From: Micromonospora sp. MW-13
GTDB taxonomy: Bacteria; Actinomycetota; Actinomycetes; Mycobacteriales; Micromonosporaceae
Reading direction: 5' to 3'
DNA length: 64,000 bases
Assembly: GCF_003434305.1 (NCBI RefSeq)
Contig: NZ_QKKX01000011.1
Coordinates: 310,001 to 374,000, forward strand
Shown here piece by piece: positions 29,426 to 38,622 of this stretch; within the stretch, counting starts at the first letter, position 1; each line of letters begins with the position of its first letter. Made by a program: the position numbers and the translations under genes. The notes beneath the pieces were generated by a model, which saw only the letters and a program-made list of their open reading frames with translations, had not been told where the DNA came from and did no database searches.

Positions 29426-31126
29426 ATGGCGAATCGATCCCGGAGAGTGGTGCCCGCAGGGCTCGCGCTCGTCCTAGCCCTCGTGATGGCGGGCTGCAAC
29501 GCGAACTCGCAGTCCACCGAGCCGACGAAGGACAAGAACACGGCGCTCGAGTCCGTGCCCCAGGGCGGGACCCTGCACTACCTCTCGCGGCGCAGGACTG
29601 AGTCCTTTGAGACCGCCAACGCGCAGATGGTGCCGACCAGTCGGCTGCGGTGGGTGCACCGCGGGCTGACGTCGTGGCAGACGTTCCCGGACAAGGACAC
29701 GATCCTCGTGCCGGACCTCGCCACCAACACCGGTTCGACGGACGACGGCGGCAAGACGTGGACCTTCACGCTGCAGGAGGGCCTGAAGTTCTCCGACGGC
29801 AGCCCGATCACCGCGCAGGACGTGAAGTACGGCATCGAGCGGTCGTTCGCGCCGATGTTCCAGGGTGGCCTCGGCTACCACAAGACGCTGTTGGTCGGCG
29901 GCACCGACTACGACGGCCCCTACGACGGCAAGGAGCTCGACTCCATCGAGGTCGTCAACGACCACAAGATCGTCTTCCACCTGACGAGGCCATTCGGCAA
30001 CTGGCCGTGGATCGTCAGCATGCCGGCCTTCGCGCCGGTGCCGGCCGCAGCCGACACCGAGCCGGAGACGTACGGCGAGCACCCGGTCGCCAGCGGCCCG
30101 TACAAGGTGACGAGCTTCCGCAAGGGCTCGCAGGCGGTGCTGGAACGCAACCCGAACTGGAAGGCCGACACTGACCAGGCACGGTTCGCCGGCCCGGACA
30201 AGATCGTCCTCGACATGGGCCTGAACAACGACACGATCGTGCAGCGCCTCATCGATGACAAGGGCGAGGATCAGACCGCGATCAGCAACGCGCTCATCTC
30301 GCCGTCGCAGTTCCAGCGGATCGAGTCCGACCCGTCGATCTCCCGCCGCATGGCCAACAGCCCGTCAGGCTACTTCCGTTACCTCGCCATGAACGTCAAG
30401 CGCCCGGGCCTCTCCGATGTCCGCGTGCGGCAGGCGATCAACTACGCGATCAACAAGGCCGAGCTGCAGAGCGTGTACGGCGGCCCGAAGTTCGGCGGCC
30501 AGATCACCTCGACCATCATGACGCCTGGCATCCCCGGCTACACCGAGTACAACCTGTACGACGGTGGTGACACCGGCAACGTCGACAAGGCGAAGGAACT
30601 GCTCGCCGGCGCCGACGTCTCCAACCTGACGCTCACGCTGACCTACCCGACCGACGTGAGCGCGATCGAGGAGAAGGAAGCCCAGAGCATCAAGAACTCG
30701 CTGGCGCGGGTCGGCATCAAGGTCGAGCTCAAGGGCCTCGATGGCGACACCTGGCACGAGCTCGTCTCGTCCGCCGACGGCAACTACGACATGACGACGA
30801 ACGGCTGGGGAGCGGACTTCCCGAGCGGCACGAGCACCATCCAGCCGCTGTTCGCGTCCAGCGAGATCGGCAACGGTGGCGGCAACGCCTCGCAATACTC
30901 CAACCCCAAGGTGGACGCCGCGATCGACGCCGCGATCTCGGAGCCGGACCTCGACAAGGCCGCGAAGATGTGGGCCGCGATCGACAAGCAGATCATGGAG
31001 GACGCCCCCGTGGTGCCGATCCTCGTGCAGCACACGCAGGCCCTGGCCGGTTCGAAAATCCTGAACTACTTCATCCCCGCCTACCCGCCGTTCGCGAACG
31101 AGCTGGTCGTCGGTGTCGATCATTGA
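29426..31126 (+). CDS. peptide-type ABC transporter substrate-binding lipoprotein, SBP_bac_5 family
   Basis: The 566-residue protein has a lipoprotein signal peptide with a strong lipobox (LALVMAGC) and the family 5 fold (LKFSDGSPITAQDVKYGIERSF; LAMNVKRPGLSDVRVRQAIN). GGAAG precedes ATG 29426. It starts a five-gene operon and overlaps the permease start by 14 bases. The ligand is unknown. The cluster differs from the sugar-linked system at 15980 in carrying no glycosidase and in lying next to IS fragments. Confidence 0.92.
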   Translation: MANRSRRVVPAGLALVLALVMAGCNANSQSTEPTKDKNTALESVPQGGTLHYLSRRRTESFETANAQMVPTSRLRWVHRGLTSWQTFPDKDTILVPDLATNTGSTDDGGKTWTFTLQEGLKFSDGSPITAQDVKYGIERSFAPMFQGGLGYHKTLLVGGTDYDGPYDGKELDSIEVVNDHKIVFHLTRPFGNWPWIVSMPAFAPVPAAADTEPETYGEHPVASGPYKVTSFRKGSQAVLERNPNWKADTDQARFAGPDKIVLDMGLNNDTIVQRLIDDKGEDQTAISNALISPSQFQRIESDPSISRRMANSPSGYFRYLAMNVKRPGLSDVRVRQAINYAINKAELQSVYGGPKFGGQITSTIMTPGIPGYTEYNLYDGGDTGNVDKAKELLAGADVSNLTLTLTYPTDVSAIEEKEAQSIKNSLARVGIKVELKGLDGDTWHELVSSADGNYDMTTNGWGADFPSGTSTIQPLFASSEIGNGGGNASQYSNPKVDAAIDAAISEPDLDKAAKMWAAIDKQIMEDAPVVPILVQHTQALAGSKILNYFIPAYPPFANELVVGVDH

Positions 31127-32042
31127 GATCCAGCAGGCGGAGGGCCGGCGTACGCCGCTCCTCCGCCGCTTCCTTCGGAAGCCGTCCGGCGTCGCCGGCC
31201 TGGTCATGCTGGTCGTGCCGCTCGTCGCAGGGCTCTGCGCCCCGCTGCTCGCGCGTCTCGAGGGACAGGACCCGAGCACCTTGCACACGAACCTGCTCGA
31301 CCCGGACGGCGGCCGTCCGCTGGGCGCCATCGGTGGCGTCAGCGCCGACCACTGGCTCGGCGTCGTCCCGGTGACGGGCGTCGACCTGTTCGCCCAGATC
31401 GTCTACGGCATCCGCTCGTCCCTGTTCATCGCGTTCGGGGCGAGCATCCTGTCGATCGCCTTCGCCGCCGTCCTCGGTACGGCGATTGGGTACTTCGGCG
31501 GCTGGCTCAACGCCGTTGCGGGGCGGGTGATCGACTTCATGTTCGGCTTCCCGGGCCTGATGTTCGTCATCGCGATCATGGCGATCGTGCCGCCGGAGAT
31601 GCCGCGGGGCCTGGTCCTCGTGCTGGTGCTGGCCTTCTTCGGCTGGACCGTCCCGGCCCGGATCATCGGCGCCCAGGCCGGCGCCATCAACGCCCGCGCC
31701 TTCGTCGAGGCGGCGCGCGCGACCGGGGCTCCGCCCTGGCAGATCATCCGCCGCGAGATGCTGCCGCACCTCTTCGGCCTGGTCGTCGTCCTGTTCGCGA
31801 TGTCGCTGCCCGCCAACGTCAGCGTCGTCGCAGGACTCTCGTTCCTCGGCGTCGGCCTGCGTGGCGACGTCCCCGACCTCGGCAAGCTGCTCTCGGACTC
31901 GCTGCCGTGGATCTACAGCGGTGCGGACGTCTGGTACATGCTCTTCCCGGGCGCCGTGGTGTTCCTGATCGTATTCGGCGCCACGCTCGCCGGAGACGCG
32001 CTCCGCGACGTCCTCGACGTGCGCACGGAGGATGCCGCATGA
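31113..32042 (+). CDS. ABC transporter permease, DppC type
   Basis: The 309-residue protein has six TMs, the family motif DHWLGVVPVTGVDLFAQ, and the EAA loop [26 protein letters not shown] at 31113 overlaps the binding-protein gene by 14 bases and its stop overlaps the next permease start (ATGA). In this operon the DppC-type permease precedes the DppB type, the reverse of the first system. Confidence 0.92.
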   Translation: MSIIEIQQAEGRRTPLLRRFLRKPSGVAGLVMLVVPLVAGLCAPLLARLEGQDPSTLHTNLLDPDGGRPLGAIGGVSADHWLGVVPVTGVDLFAQIVYGIRSSLFIAFGASILSIAFAAVLGTAIGYFGGWLNAVAGRVIDFMFGFPGLMFVIAIMAIVPPEMPRGLVLVLVLAFFGWTVPARIIGAQAGAINARAFVEAARATGAPPWQIIRREMLPHLFGLVVVLFAMSLPANVSVVAGLSFLGVGLRGDVPDLGKLLSDSLPWIYSGADVWYMLFPGAVVFLIVFGATLAGDALRDVLDVRTEDAA

Positions 32043-33025
32043 TCGCCTACATCGCCCGCCGCATGGTCACCGCAGTGTTCATGCTCCTCGCGATCGCCTT
32101 TGTGACGATCACCCTCTTCTTCGGGGCCTCGAAGGACCCGGCCCGTGCCATGTGCGGCAAGCCGTGCCCGCCCGAGACCCGGGCCAAGGTCAGCGCCTAC
32201 ATGCAGACCGACCAGAGCGTGGTGTGGCAGTACACCGAGTTCGTGAAGGGCCTCTTCGTCGGCCGTACCTACGGCGAGGGCGCCCGGCAGGTGCACTGCC
32301 ACGCACCGTGCTTCGGCTACTCCTTCCCGAACCGCAGCGACGTCACGACGCTCATCGCCGAGCGGCTGCCCGTCACGTTGTCGCTCGCGTTCGGTGCGGC
32401 CGTCCTGTGCCTCGTCGTGGGCATCGGCCTCGGGGCGTTGTCGGCGATACGCAAGGGCGGGATCGTCGACCGGTTCTCGACCGGCTTCGCGATGTTCGGG
32501 CTGTCGGTGCCGACCTTCCTCGTCGGTCTACTCGTCGTGCAGGTCTTCGGCTTCATGCTCAACGCGCTGCCGTACTCCGGCTTCGTGTCGTTCTCGGAGT
32601 CACCGACGGACTGGGCCTGGCACCTGATCGGCCCGTGGATGGTACTGTCGTTCATCCTCGCCGCCAGCTACATCCGGGTCGCCCGCACCCAACTCCTCAA
32701 CGAGCTCTCGGCCGACCACCTTGTCGCGATGACCGCGCGCGGCGCGTCGACCCGGCAGGTGAACCGGCACGCCGTCCGCGGTGTGATGGTGCCGGTCGTG
32801 GCGATGTTCGCGCTCGACGTCACCGCTCTCCTGGGCGGGTCGGTGATCGCGGAGAGGGTGTTCAGCCTGCACGGGCTCGGCGACCTGCTGCTGTCCGGCG
32901 TGAACGAGTCCGACCTGAGCATCGTCGTCGGGGTGACGCTCTTCTCCGCCTTCCTCATCATCGTCGGCAACCTGATCGTCGACCTGCTGATGCCGCTTCT
33001 CGATCCGAGGATCCGCCGTGCGTGA
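32039..33025 (+). CDS. ABC transporter permease, DppB type
   Basis: The 328-residue protein has six TMs and the EAA loop (LVAMTARGASTRQVNRHAVRGVM). The first extracytoplasmic loop is long and carries two Cys pairs (MCGKPC and HCHAPC), probably disulfides or a metal site; similar pairs occur in some actinobacterial DppB-like proteins. ATG 32039 overlaps the previous stop. Confidence 0.92.
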   Translation: MIAYIARRMVTAVFMLLAIAFVTITLFFGASKDPARAMCGKPCPPETRAKVSAYMQTDQSVVWQYTEFVKGLFVGRTYGEGARQVHCHAPCFGYSFPNRSDVTTLIAERLPVTLSLAFGAAVLCLVVGIGLGALSAIRKGGIVDRFSTGFAMFGLSVPTFLVGLLVVQVFGFMLNALPYSGFVSFSESPTDWAWHLIGPWMVLSFILAASYIRVARTQLLNELSADHLVAMTARGASTRQVNRHAVRGVMVPVVAMFALDVTALLGGSVIAERVFSLHGLGDLLLSGVNESDLSIVVGVTLFSAFLIIVGNLIVDLLMPLLDPRIRRA

Positions 33026-34052
33026 CCCCGTGCTCCAGGTCGAGGACCTGTCTGTCTCGTTCACCAGCGGCGGCGTCACCACCGATGTCGTCCGGGACCT
33101 GTCCATGAGGCTGGACGGCGGCCGCACGCTCGCCGTGGTCGGCGAGTCGGGGTCGGGTAAGACGATCACCGGCCGGGCGATCATGCGGCTGCTGCCGCGC
33201 GGGGCGAGCGCCCGGGGCCGGATCGTCGCCGCTGGCAGGGAGATGCTCTCCGCCGACGAGCGCGAGCTGCGCCGGGCCCGCGGCTCCGACGTGGCCATGG
33301 TGTTCCAGGACTCGATGTCCGCGCTCAGCCCGTACCTCGACATCGGCGCGCACATCGCCCAGGCGGTCCGCCTGCACGACCCATCGGTCACCCGACGCGC
33401 TGCGCGGGCCCGTGCGGTCGAGATGCTCGACCGGGTCGGCATCCCCGAGCCCGCGGACGCCGTACGCCGCTTCCCGCACGAGTTCTCTGGCGGCATGCGG
33501 CAACGCGCGGTGATCGCGATGGCCCTGGTGAACCGGCCGGCGCTCCTCATCGCCGACGAGCCGACCACCGCGCTCGACGTGACGGTGCAGGCGCAGATCC
33601 TGGCCCTGCTCCGCGAGCTCCAGCAGGAGTACGGCATGGCGATGCTGCTGATCAGTCACGACTTCGGGGTGGTGGCGAGCGCGGCGGACGACGTCCTCGT
33701 GCTGTACGCCGGGCGCCAGGCCGAGTACGGCAGCCTCCGCGACATCTTCGAGCAGCCCGCCCACCCGTACACCACCGGTCTTCGTGCTGCCACGCCGCGG
33801 CTGGACGCTCGGCTCGACTCTGGAGGGAAGCGGACCCGGCTCCGCGCCATCCCCGGCGCGCCCACGTCGCTGCGCGACGCCGGACCGGGTTGCGCCTTCG
33901 CGCCGCGCTGCGGCCTCGCGGACCAGGTCGGCGAGCGTTGTGTCGTCGAGGTACCGCTGCCCACCGTCCGGCCGACCAACGAGGACGGCGGCCTGCATCT
34001 TGCGGCCTGCCACCTCGATCGTCTACCCGCACTTCAGGAGGTCGCCCGGTGA
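33018..34052 (+). CDS. ABC transporter ATPase, DppD/OppD type
   Basis: The 344-residue ATPase has Walker A GESGSGKTI, signature FSGGMRQRAV, Walker B LLIADEPTTALD and a C-terminal Cys motif (CAFAPRCGLA). GTG at 33018 overlaps the permease end by eight bases. It partners with the following OppF-type ATPase. Confidence 0.93.
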   Translation: MRDPVLQVEDLSVSFTSGGVTTDVVRDLSMRLDGGRTLAVVGESGSGKTITGRAIMRLLPRGASARGRIVAAGREMLSADERELRRARGSDVAMVFQDSMSALSPYLDIGAHIAQAVRLHDPSVTRRAARARAVEMLDRVGIPEPADAVRRFPHEFSGGMRQRAVIAMALVNRPALLIADEPTTALDVTVQAQILALLRELQQEYGMAMLLISHDFGVVASAADDVLVLYAGRQAEYGSLRDIFEQPAHPYTTGLRAATPRLDARLDSGGKRTRLRAIPGAPTSLRDAGPGCAFAPRCGLADQVGERCVVEVPLPTVRPTNEDGGLHLAACHLDRLPALQEVAR

Positions 34053-34837
34053 GTGAGCCGATCCTGGAGATGACCAACGTCAGCAAGCGCTACCGCACCG
34101 CCGGTGGCTTCGGCCGCAGGCGCAAGGGCTTCCTCGCCGTCGACGGCGTCTCGCTGCGCATCGGGCGGGGCGAAGCGCTCGGCCTGGTCGGCGAGTCCGG
34201 CTCGGGCAAGTCCACGCTGGCGCGGATGGCCAACGGCCTGGTGGTGCCGACGTCCGGCACCGTCCGTACGGACGGGCAGGACGTCGCCTGCCTCAGTCGG
34301 CGTGGACTGCGGCGGCTGCGGCGCAACGTCGCCATGGTCTTCCAGGACCCGCTGGCGTCGCTGAACCCGCGGCAGACCGTGCGGCAGACGCTGGCGAACG
34401 TCTTCCATGCGCACGGCGAGGCGACGTCAACCGCCGAGCTGGTCGCGCTGCTGGAGTCGGTCGGCCTCGACGCCGACTACCTGGGGCGCTACCCGCACGA
34501 GGCATCCGGCGGGCAGCTCCAGCGCGTCGCCGTGGCGCGCGCACTCGCCCTCAAGCCGGACCTGATCATCGCGGACGAGCCGACTTCGGCGCTCGACGTG
34601 TCGGTGCGTGCCCAGATCCTCAACCTGCTGGCCGACCTGCAGCGCGACCAGGGGATCTCGTTCCTCCACGTCAGCCACGACCTGGCGGTGATCCGGCTCT
34701 ACAGCGACCGCGTCGCCGTCATGCAGCGCGGCCGCATCGTCGAGACCGGCCCGTCCGACGAGATCTTCCGCTCCCCGCAGCACTCCTGCACGCGCGCGCT
34801 GGTCGAGGCGACACCGGAGGCGGAGCTGCCGGCCTGA
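34049..34837 (+). CDS. ABC transporter ATPase, DppF/OppF type
   Basis: The 262-residue ATPase has Walker [10 protein letters not shown], the Q-loop VFQDPLASLNP, signature ASGGQLQRVAV and Walker B LIIADEPTSALD. The signature begins ASGG in place of the usual LSGG. It lacks the long C-terminal Cys tail of OppF, so it is short for the family. CAGGAGG precedes GTG 34049, which overlaps the upstream stop (GTGA). Confidence 0.92.
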   Translation: MSEPILEMTNVSKRYRTAGGFGRRRKGFLAVDGVSLRIGRGEALGLVGESGSGKSTLARMANGLVVPTSGTVRTDGQDVACLSRRGLRRLRRNVAMVFQDPLASLNPRQTVRQTLANVFHAHGEATSTAELVALLESVGLDADYLGRYPHEASGGQLQRVAVARALALKPDLIIADEPTSALDVSVRAQILNLLADLQRDQGISFLHVSHDLAVIRLYSDRVAVMQRGRIVETGPSDEIFRSPQHSCTRALVEATPEAELPA

Positions 34838-34958
34838 CCTGCGGGAGCGCTGCGCGATGCCGACCAGGCCTGCCACGATCATGACCATGACTAACCGAAC
34901 GACCATCCCGGCGTGAGTCGGCCGGAGGCCGACGCGACAGAGTACTGAAAGAGGACAC

Positions 34959-35834
34959 GTGGGAACCGACCTGTTCGTCCGAAAGTACGGGCGGGACGCA
35001 GCAGATGCGCCCGCCATCCTCATCCTGCATGGCGCTGTGGAGTCCGGCGCGTGCTACGGCGACGCCGTCGACCGCTGGTGCGGCGACTACCACATCGTGG
35101 CGCCGGACGCCCGGGGCCATGGGGAGTCGCCCAGCCGCCGGCCCGAGCACGAGGGCGTGCCGTCCACCGACGTGATGGTGCAGGACGCGATCGACATCCT
35201 CAAGGACATGCTCGACGAGACCGGGCGCAAGACGCTCGTCGTCGGGCATTCCATGGGCGCGCGGATCGCCGCCTTCGTCGCCGCCGACGCCCCGCACCTC
35301 GTGGCCGGCGTCGTGCTCGAGGACCCGCCGTGGTGGGTGCCGGAGGCCGGTCCCAACCCGTGGCTCAGCGTCGAGCAGACCACCATCGATCCCTTCGACT
35401 ACGCCGACACGGCGTCGGTCGAGGAGCTCATGGACATGCAGCGTGAACTCAAGCCCCACTGGGCGGAGCAGGAGCTGCGCCCGCTCGCCGAGGCGATGAA
35501 GGCCGTCGACATCGACTACATGAAGCAGCGGGTCCACGAGAAGCGCCGGATCTGGACGCCGACCGCGCGGCAGATTACGGTCGGCCCGACCGCCGTACCG
35601 GCGCTGCTCGTCACCGGCACCGGCGACGTCATCGTCGACAAGCACTCCCGTGAGCGCCTCACGGCCGTCGCGCCCGGCTTCGACGTCGTCGTGATTGAGG
35701 GCGGCCACCACTGCGTGCGCCGTGACAAGCCGGACGAGTACCACCGGCACGTCGACGCCTTCCTCCGCGAGAACGCCGTTGGCCGGAGCCGTCACTCGAC
35801 GCTGAAGGTGTCGGACCGCGCGAGCGGGCCGTAG
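34959..35834 (+). CDS. alpha/beta hydrolase
   Basis: The 291-residue protein has the nucleophile elbow GHSMG, the oxyanion-region motif ILHGAVESG and a late His in EGGHHCVRR. Asp in TGTGDVIVD is a candidate acid. There is no signal peptide, so it is cytoplasmic. AGAGGA precedes GTG 34959. Placed 121 bases after the transporter genes, it may hydrolyse the imported compound (ester or amide). Its 3' end overlaps the end of the convergent LysR gene by 43 bases. Confidence 0.88.
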   Translation: MGTDLFVRKYGRDAADAPAILILHGAVESGACYGDAVDRWCGDYHIVAPDARGHGESPSRRPEHEGVPSTDVMVQDAIDILKDMLDETGRKTLVVGHSMGARIAAFVAADAPHLVAGVVLEDPPWWVPEAGPNPWLSVEQTTIDPFDYADTASVEELMDMQRELKPHWAEQELRPLAEAMKAVDIDYMKQRVHEKRRIWTPTARQITVGPTAVPALLVTGTGDVIVDKHSRERLTAVAPGFDVVVIEGGHHCVRRDKPDEYHRHVDAFLRENAVGRSRHSTLKVSDRASGP

Positions 35835-36754
35835 ATCTCCGAGCCCGGATCGGCGACTGCGGCCCGCATCGCCTTCAGCCCCGCGCGTACGACGGGGTGG
35901 CCCTGGTTGTCGCGCCGCGTCGTCATGATCACCTTGCGCAGCGGTGCGACGCCGCGCGTCGGCAGGATCGTAACCCAGTCGGCGTCACGCGCGGAGAGCG
36001 CGGACTCCGGCACCAGGCAGATCCCGGCCTCGGCGGCGACCAGCGCCAGCGCGGCGCGGTAGTCGTCCGAGACGTGTGTGATCGGCGGGTGGAAGCCGAG
36101 CTCGGCGCACGCCTGTAGCACCATCATGCGGCACGGGTTACCGGGCGAGGGCATGATCCAGCCTTCCTCGGTGAGCTGGGCGAGCCCGATGCCCTCCTCG
36201 CCGGCCAGCGGGTGGCCGTGGGGGAGGGCGGCCTTGAACCGCTCGATGTAGAGCGGGAACTTCACGATGTCGGGGGAGTCGCGTTCGGGGTCGGACTCGT
36301 ACTCCAGGCTGACGGTCACGTCGATGTCGCCGCGCATCAGCATCCGGTGGCTCATGTGCGCCTCCGCGTCGACGACCGTGACGTCGACGCCCGGCGCCTG
36401 ACGGCGCAGCTCGACGATGGCGGGCGCCACCAACCAGCTGATCGCCGTGGGAAAGGCGCCGATCCGGAGCTGCCCGAGGACACCGCCCGCGTGCGCGGCC
36501 AGGTCGGCCTCGGCGATCTTCAGCCGGGAGCTGATCTCCTCGGCGTGCCCGGCGAGGATGCGCCCGGCCGGCGTGAGCGCCAGCTTGCGCCCCGTGCGTA
36601 CGACGAGCGCGTGGCCGACCTCGCGCTCAAGCGCCGCGAGCTGCTGCGACACCGCGGACGGCGTCAGGTGCAGCGCCGCCGCAGTCGCGGTGACCGAGTC
36701 GGACAGCACGAAAGCACGCAGAACGAGGAGACGTCTGGGGTCGATCGTTGGCAC
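35792..36754 (-). CDS. LysR-family transcriptional regulator
   Basis: The 320-residue protein has an N-terminal winged HTH (LLVLRAFVLSDSVTATAAAL then TPSAVSQQLAALEREVG) and a periplasmic-binding-like effector domain. GTG 36754 follows GGGGAG on the minus strand. It is convergent with the hydrolase gene and overlaps it by 43 bases, which ties the two together and suggests it regulates the hydrolase and transporter genes. Confidence 0.9.
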   Translation of the reverse strand: MPTIDPRRLLVLRAFVLSDSVTATAAALHLTPSAVSQQLAALEREVGHALVVRTGRKLALTPAGRILAGHAEEISSRLKIAEADLAAHAGGVLGQLRIGAFPTAISWLVAPAIVELRRQAPGVDVTVVDAEAHMSHRMLMRGDIDVTVSLEYESDPERDSPDIVKFPLYIERFKAALPHGHPLAGEEGIGLAQLTEEGWIMPSPGNPCRMMVLQACAELGFHPPITHVSDDYRAALALVAAEAGICLVPESALSARDADWVTILPTRGVAPLRKVIMTTRRDNQGHPVVRAGLKAMRAAVADPGSEIYGPLARSDTFSVE

Positions 36755-37130
36755 GCGGGCTCCCCTCGCAAGTCGGCCGAGCGTCCGTCGCGGTGGGGAT
36801 TTCGCGAGGCGGGCCGGGGGACCCGATGCTAGCGGGCGCTTCCGGACGCGGCCGAGTCGGGGACCGAAGCGCTGCTCAGGGCCGCCTTCGGCGCCTACAC
36901 GCTTGGGGAGCAGAGCCTCGCGGTCGGTCTCCTGCCGGCGTTCGGCCCGGCGATCGTTGGACCTGGCCTGCGCATACCCGATGCGGTGGGACGCGGAGGA
37001 GGCTGCCGTGAGCAGCAAGCACCACGCCGGTGATCGAGCGACCGACCACCGAGCAGGCTCGGGCCGAGCTGGGCAAGTTCTTCGCCATCGCCGCAGTGGC
37101 TGACCAGGCACCGGGTAAGGGTGTGCCGAA
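36755..37130. other. gap between LysR and ROK genes, no gene recognised
   Basis: This 376-base stretch holds the LysR promoter region on one side and the downstream end of the ROK gene on the other. Short open frames are present, but none has a recognisable family motif, a ribosome site and full length. It marks the right edge of the accessory region and may contain gene debris. Confidence 0.4.
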
Positions 37131-38387
37131 TCAGCGGGTGCGCGGGCGGCGGCCCGGGCGCGGCGTCGCCTCGATGCGGGCGGCGCCGGCCGAGCGGGAC
37201 ACCCCGCCGTCGCGCAGCAGCCGGACCATCGGCAGCGTGGCCGCGCCCATCGCGACCGCGTCGGGCCCGAGCTGGCACAGCTCGATCGAGGCCTGGGCGT
37301 ACGGCTGGCGCAGTGCGTGCCGGGCGGTGGCCTCCCGGATCCGGGGCAGGAACCGCTCGCCGAGGGCCAGCCCGGCCCACCCGCCGAGCACCACCCGCTC
37401 GGGGTTGAACAGGTTGATCAGGGTCGCCACCCCGGCCCCGAGGTAGCCGACCGTGTCGTCCAGCACCGTGGCGGCCGTCCCCGTGGAGGAGCGCAGCAGC
37501 TCGCCCAGCGCGCTCTCCTCGTCGCCGCCGGCCGCCGGCCGGCCCCGGTTGGCCAGCCGGTACCGGTCGAGGATGCCCTCCGCACCGACGTACGCCTCCA
37601 GGCAGCCCAGGTTGCCGCAGCGGCACTGGCGACCGCCGTACGCGATGGTGGTGTGCCCCCACTCGCCGGCGCTGCTGTGCGCGCCCCGGTAGCTGACCCC
37701 GTCGGTGATCACGGCGGCGCCCACTCCGGAGCCGACCAGCGCGACGACGGCGTGCCGGGCGCCCCGGCCGGCCCCGAACCACATCTCGGCCTGGCCGAGC
37801 GTCTTCGCCCCGTTGTCGACGTGCACCGGGATGTCGGTGCCGGCGCGGAGCATGGCGCCCAGCGGCACCCCCTCCCAGCCGAGGGTCTGGGCGTGCACGA
37901 CAGCGTCGGCGGTGCGCTCCACCGTCCCGGAGACCGCCACCCCGAGCCCGAGCACCGCGTCGGGGTCGACGCCGGCCTGCTCGGTCACGGCGGTCAGCCC
38001 GTGCAGCAGGTGGGCCACCACCGCGCCGGGGTCGGGCTCGGCGGCGGCGATCGGGTACTCCGCCTTGGCCAGGGCGGTCATCGTCAGGTCGAACAGCTCG
38101 ACCTGGATCCGGGTCTCCCCGACGTCGGCGCCGACCAGGTAGCCGTAGCCGGGGGCCACCCGCAGCAGCACCCTCGGTCGGCCGCCGTCGGACTCGACCG
38201 AGCCGGCCTCCTCGACCAACCCCTCGTCGATCATCTCGCCGACCAGGTTGCTCACGCTGGCCAGGCTCAGCGCGGTGGCCTGCCCCAGCTCGTGCCGGCT
38301 CAACGGCCCGTCCAGCCAGATCCGGGTGAGCAGCACCGCGCGGTTGGCGCGACGCATGTCCCGCACGGTGGTGCGTCTGGCGTCCAT
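37131..38387 (-). CDS. ROK-family transcriptional repressor
   Basis: The 418-residue protein has an N-terminal winged HTH (SRHELGQATALSLASVSNLVG) and a ROK sugar-kinase-like domain with the phosphate-binding GVAVSGTVE and the zinc motif (GHTTIAYGG then CRCGNLGCLEAY). ATG 38387 was chosen because GGAGGACG lies upstream. It is divergent from the second GH1 gene and probably represses it in the absence of a sugar. Confidence 0.92.
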   Translation of the reverse strand: MDARRTTVRDMRRANRAVLLTRIWLDGPLSRHELGQATALSLASVSNLVGEMIDEGLVEEAGSVESDGGRPRVLLRVAPGYGYLVGADVGETRIQVELFDLTMTALAKAEYPIAAAEPDPGAVVAHLLHGLTAVTEQAGVDPDAVLGLGVAVSGTVERTADAVVHAQTLGWEGVPLGAMLRAGTDIPVHVDNGAKTLGQAEMWFGAGRGARHAVVALVGSGVGAAVITDGVSYRGAHSSAGEWGHTTIAYGGRQCRCGNLGCLEAYVGAEGILDRYRLANRGRPAAGGDEESALGELLRSSTGTAATVLDDTVGYLGAGVATLINLFNPERVVLGGWAGLALGERFLPRIREATARHALRQPYAQASIELCQLGPDAVAMGAATLPMVRLLRDGGVSRSAGAARIEATPRPGRRPRTR

Positions 38388-38434
38388 CGGTCCGCGTCCT
38401 CCCCCGGGGCGCCGCCGACCGGGCACCCCCACCA

Positions 38435-38486
38435 GCATGCATCAACACCACAATTAATGCTATGAACTAAGCTTTGAAGTATGCTG
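38435..38486. promoter_or_regulatory. AT-rich divergent promoter/operator of ROK and GH1 genes
   Basis: Within a high-GC gap of 235 bases, about 50 bases are AT-rich (ACAATTAATGCTATGAACT and AAGCTTTGAAGTATGCT), centred on the palindrome AAGCTT (38469-38474) with TGAACT and TGAAGT as direct repeats on either side. A divergent regulator and enzyme usually share such a region. The ROK protein is the likely binder. Confidence 0.5.
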
Positions 38487-38622
38487 CGGACCGGCCGGGG
38501 CGCCGGCCCTGCCCGGCCGGCGCCCCGGCGCGGCAGCCCGGCCGGCGCGCGCCGCCGTGACCCCTGTCCCACCCACCTCCTGCCGTCCCGCGCCACCCCA
38601 CCGGAACCCAAGGAGTACGCCC

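Noticed and set aside
36755-37130. Short open frames between LysR and ROK genes
   Set aside because: None has a ribosome site, a family motif or a sensible end; kept as a gene-free gap.
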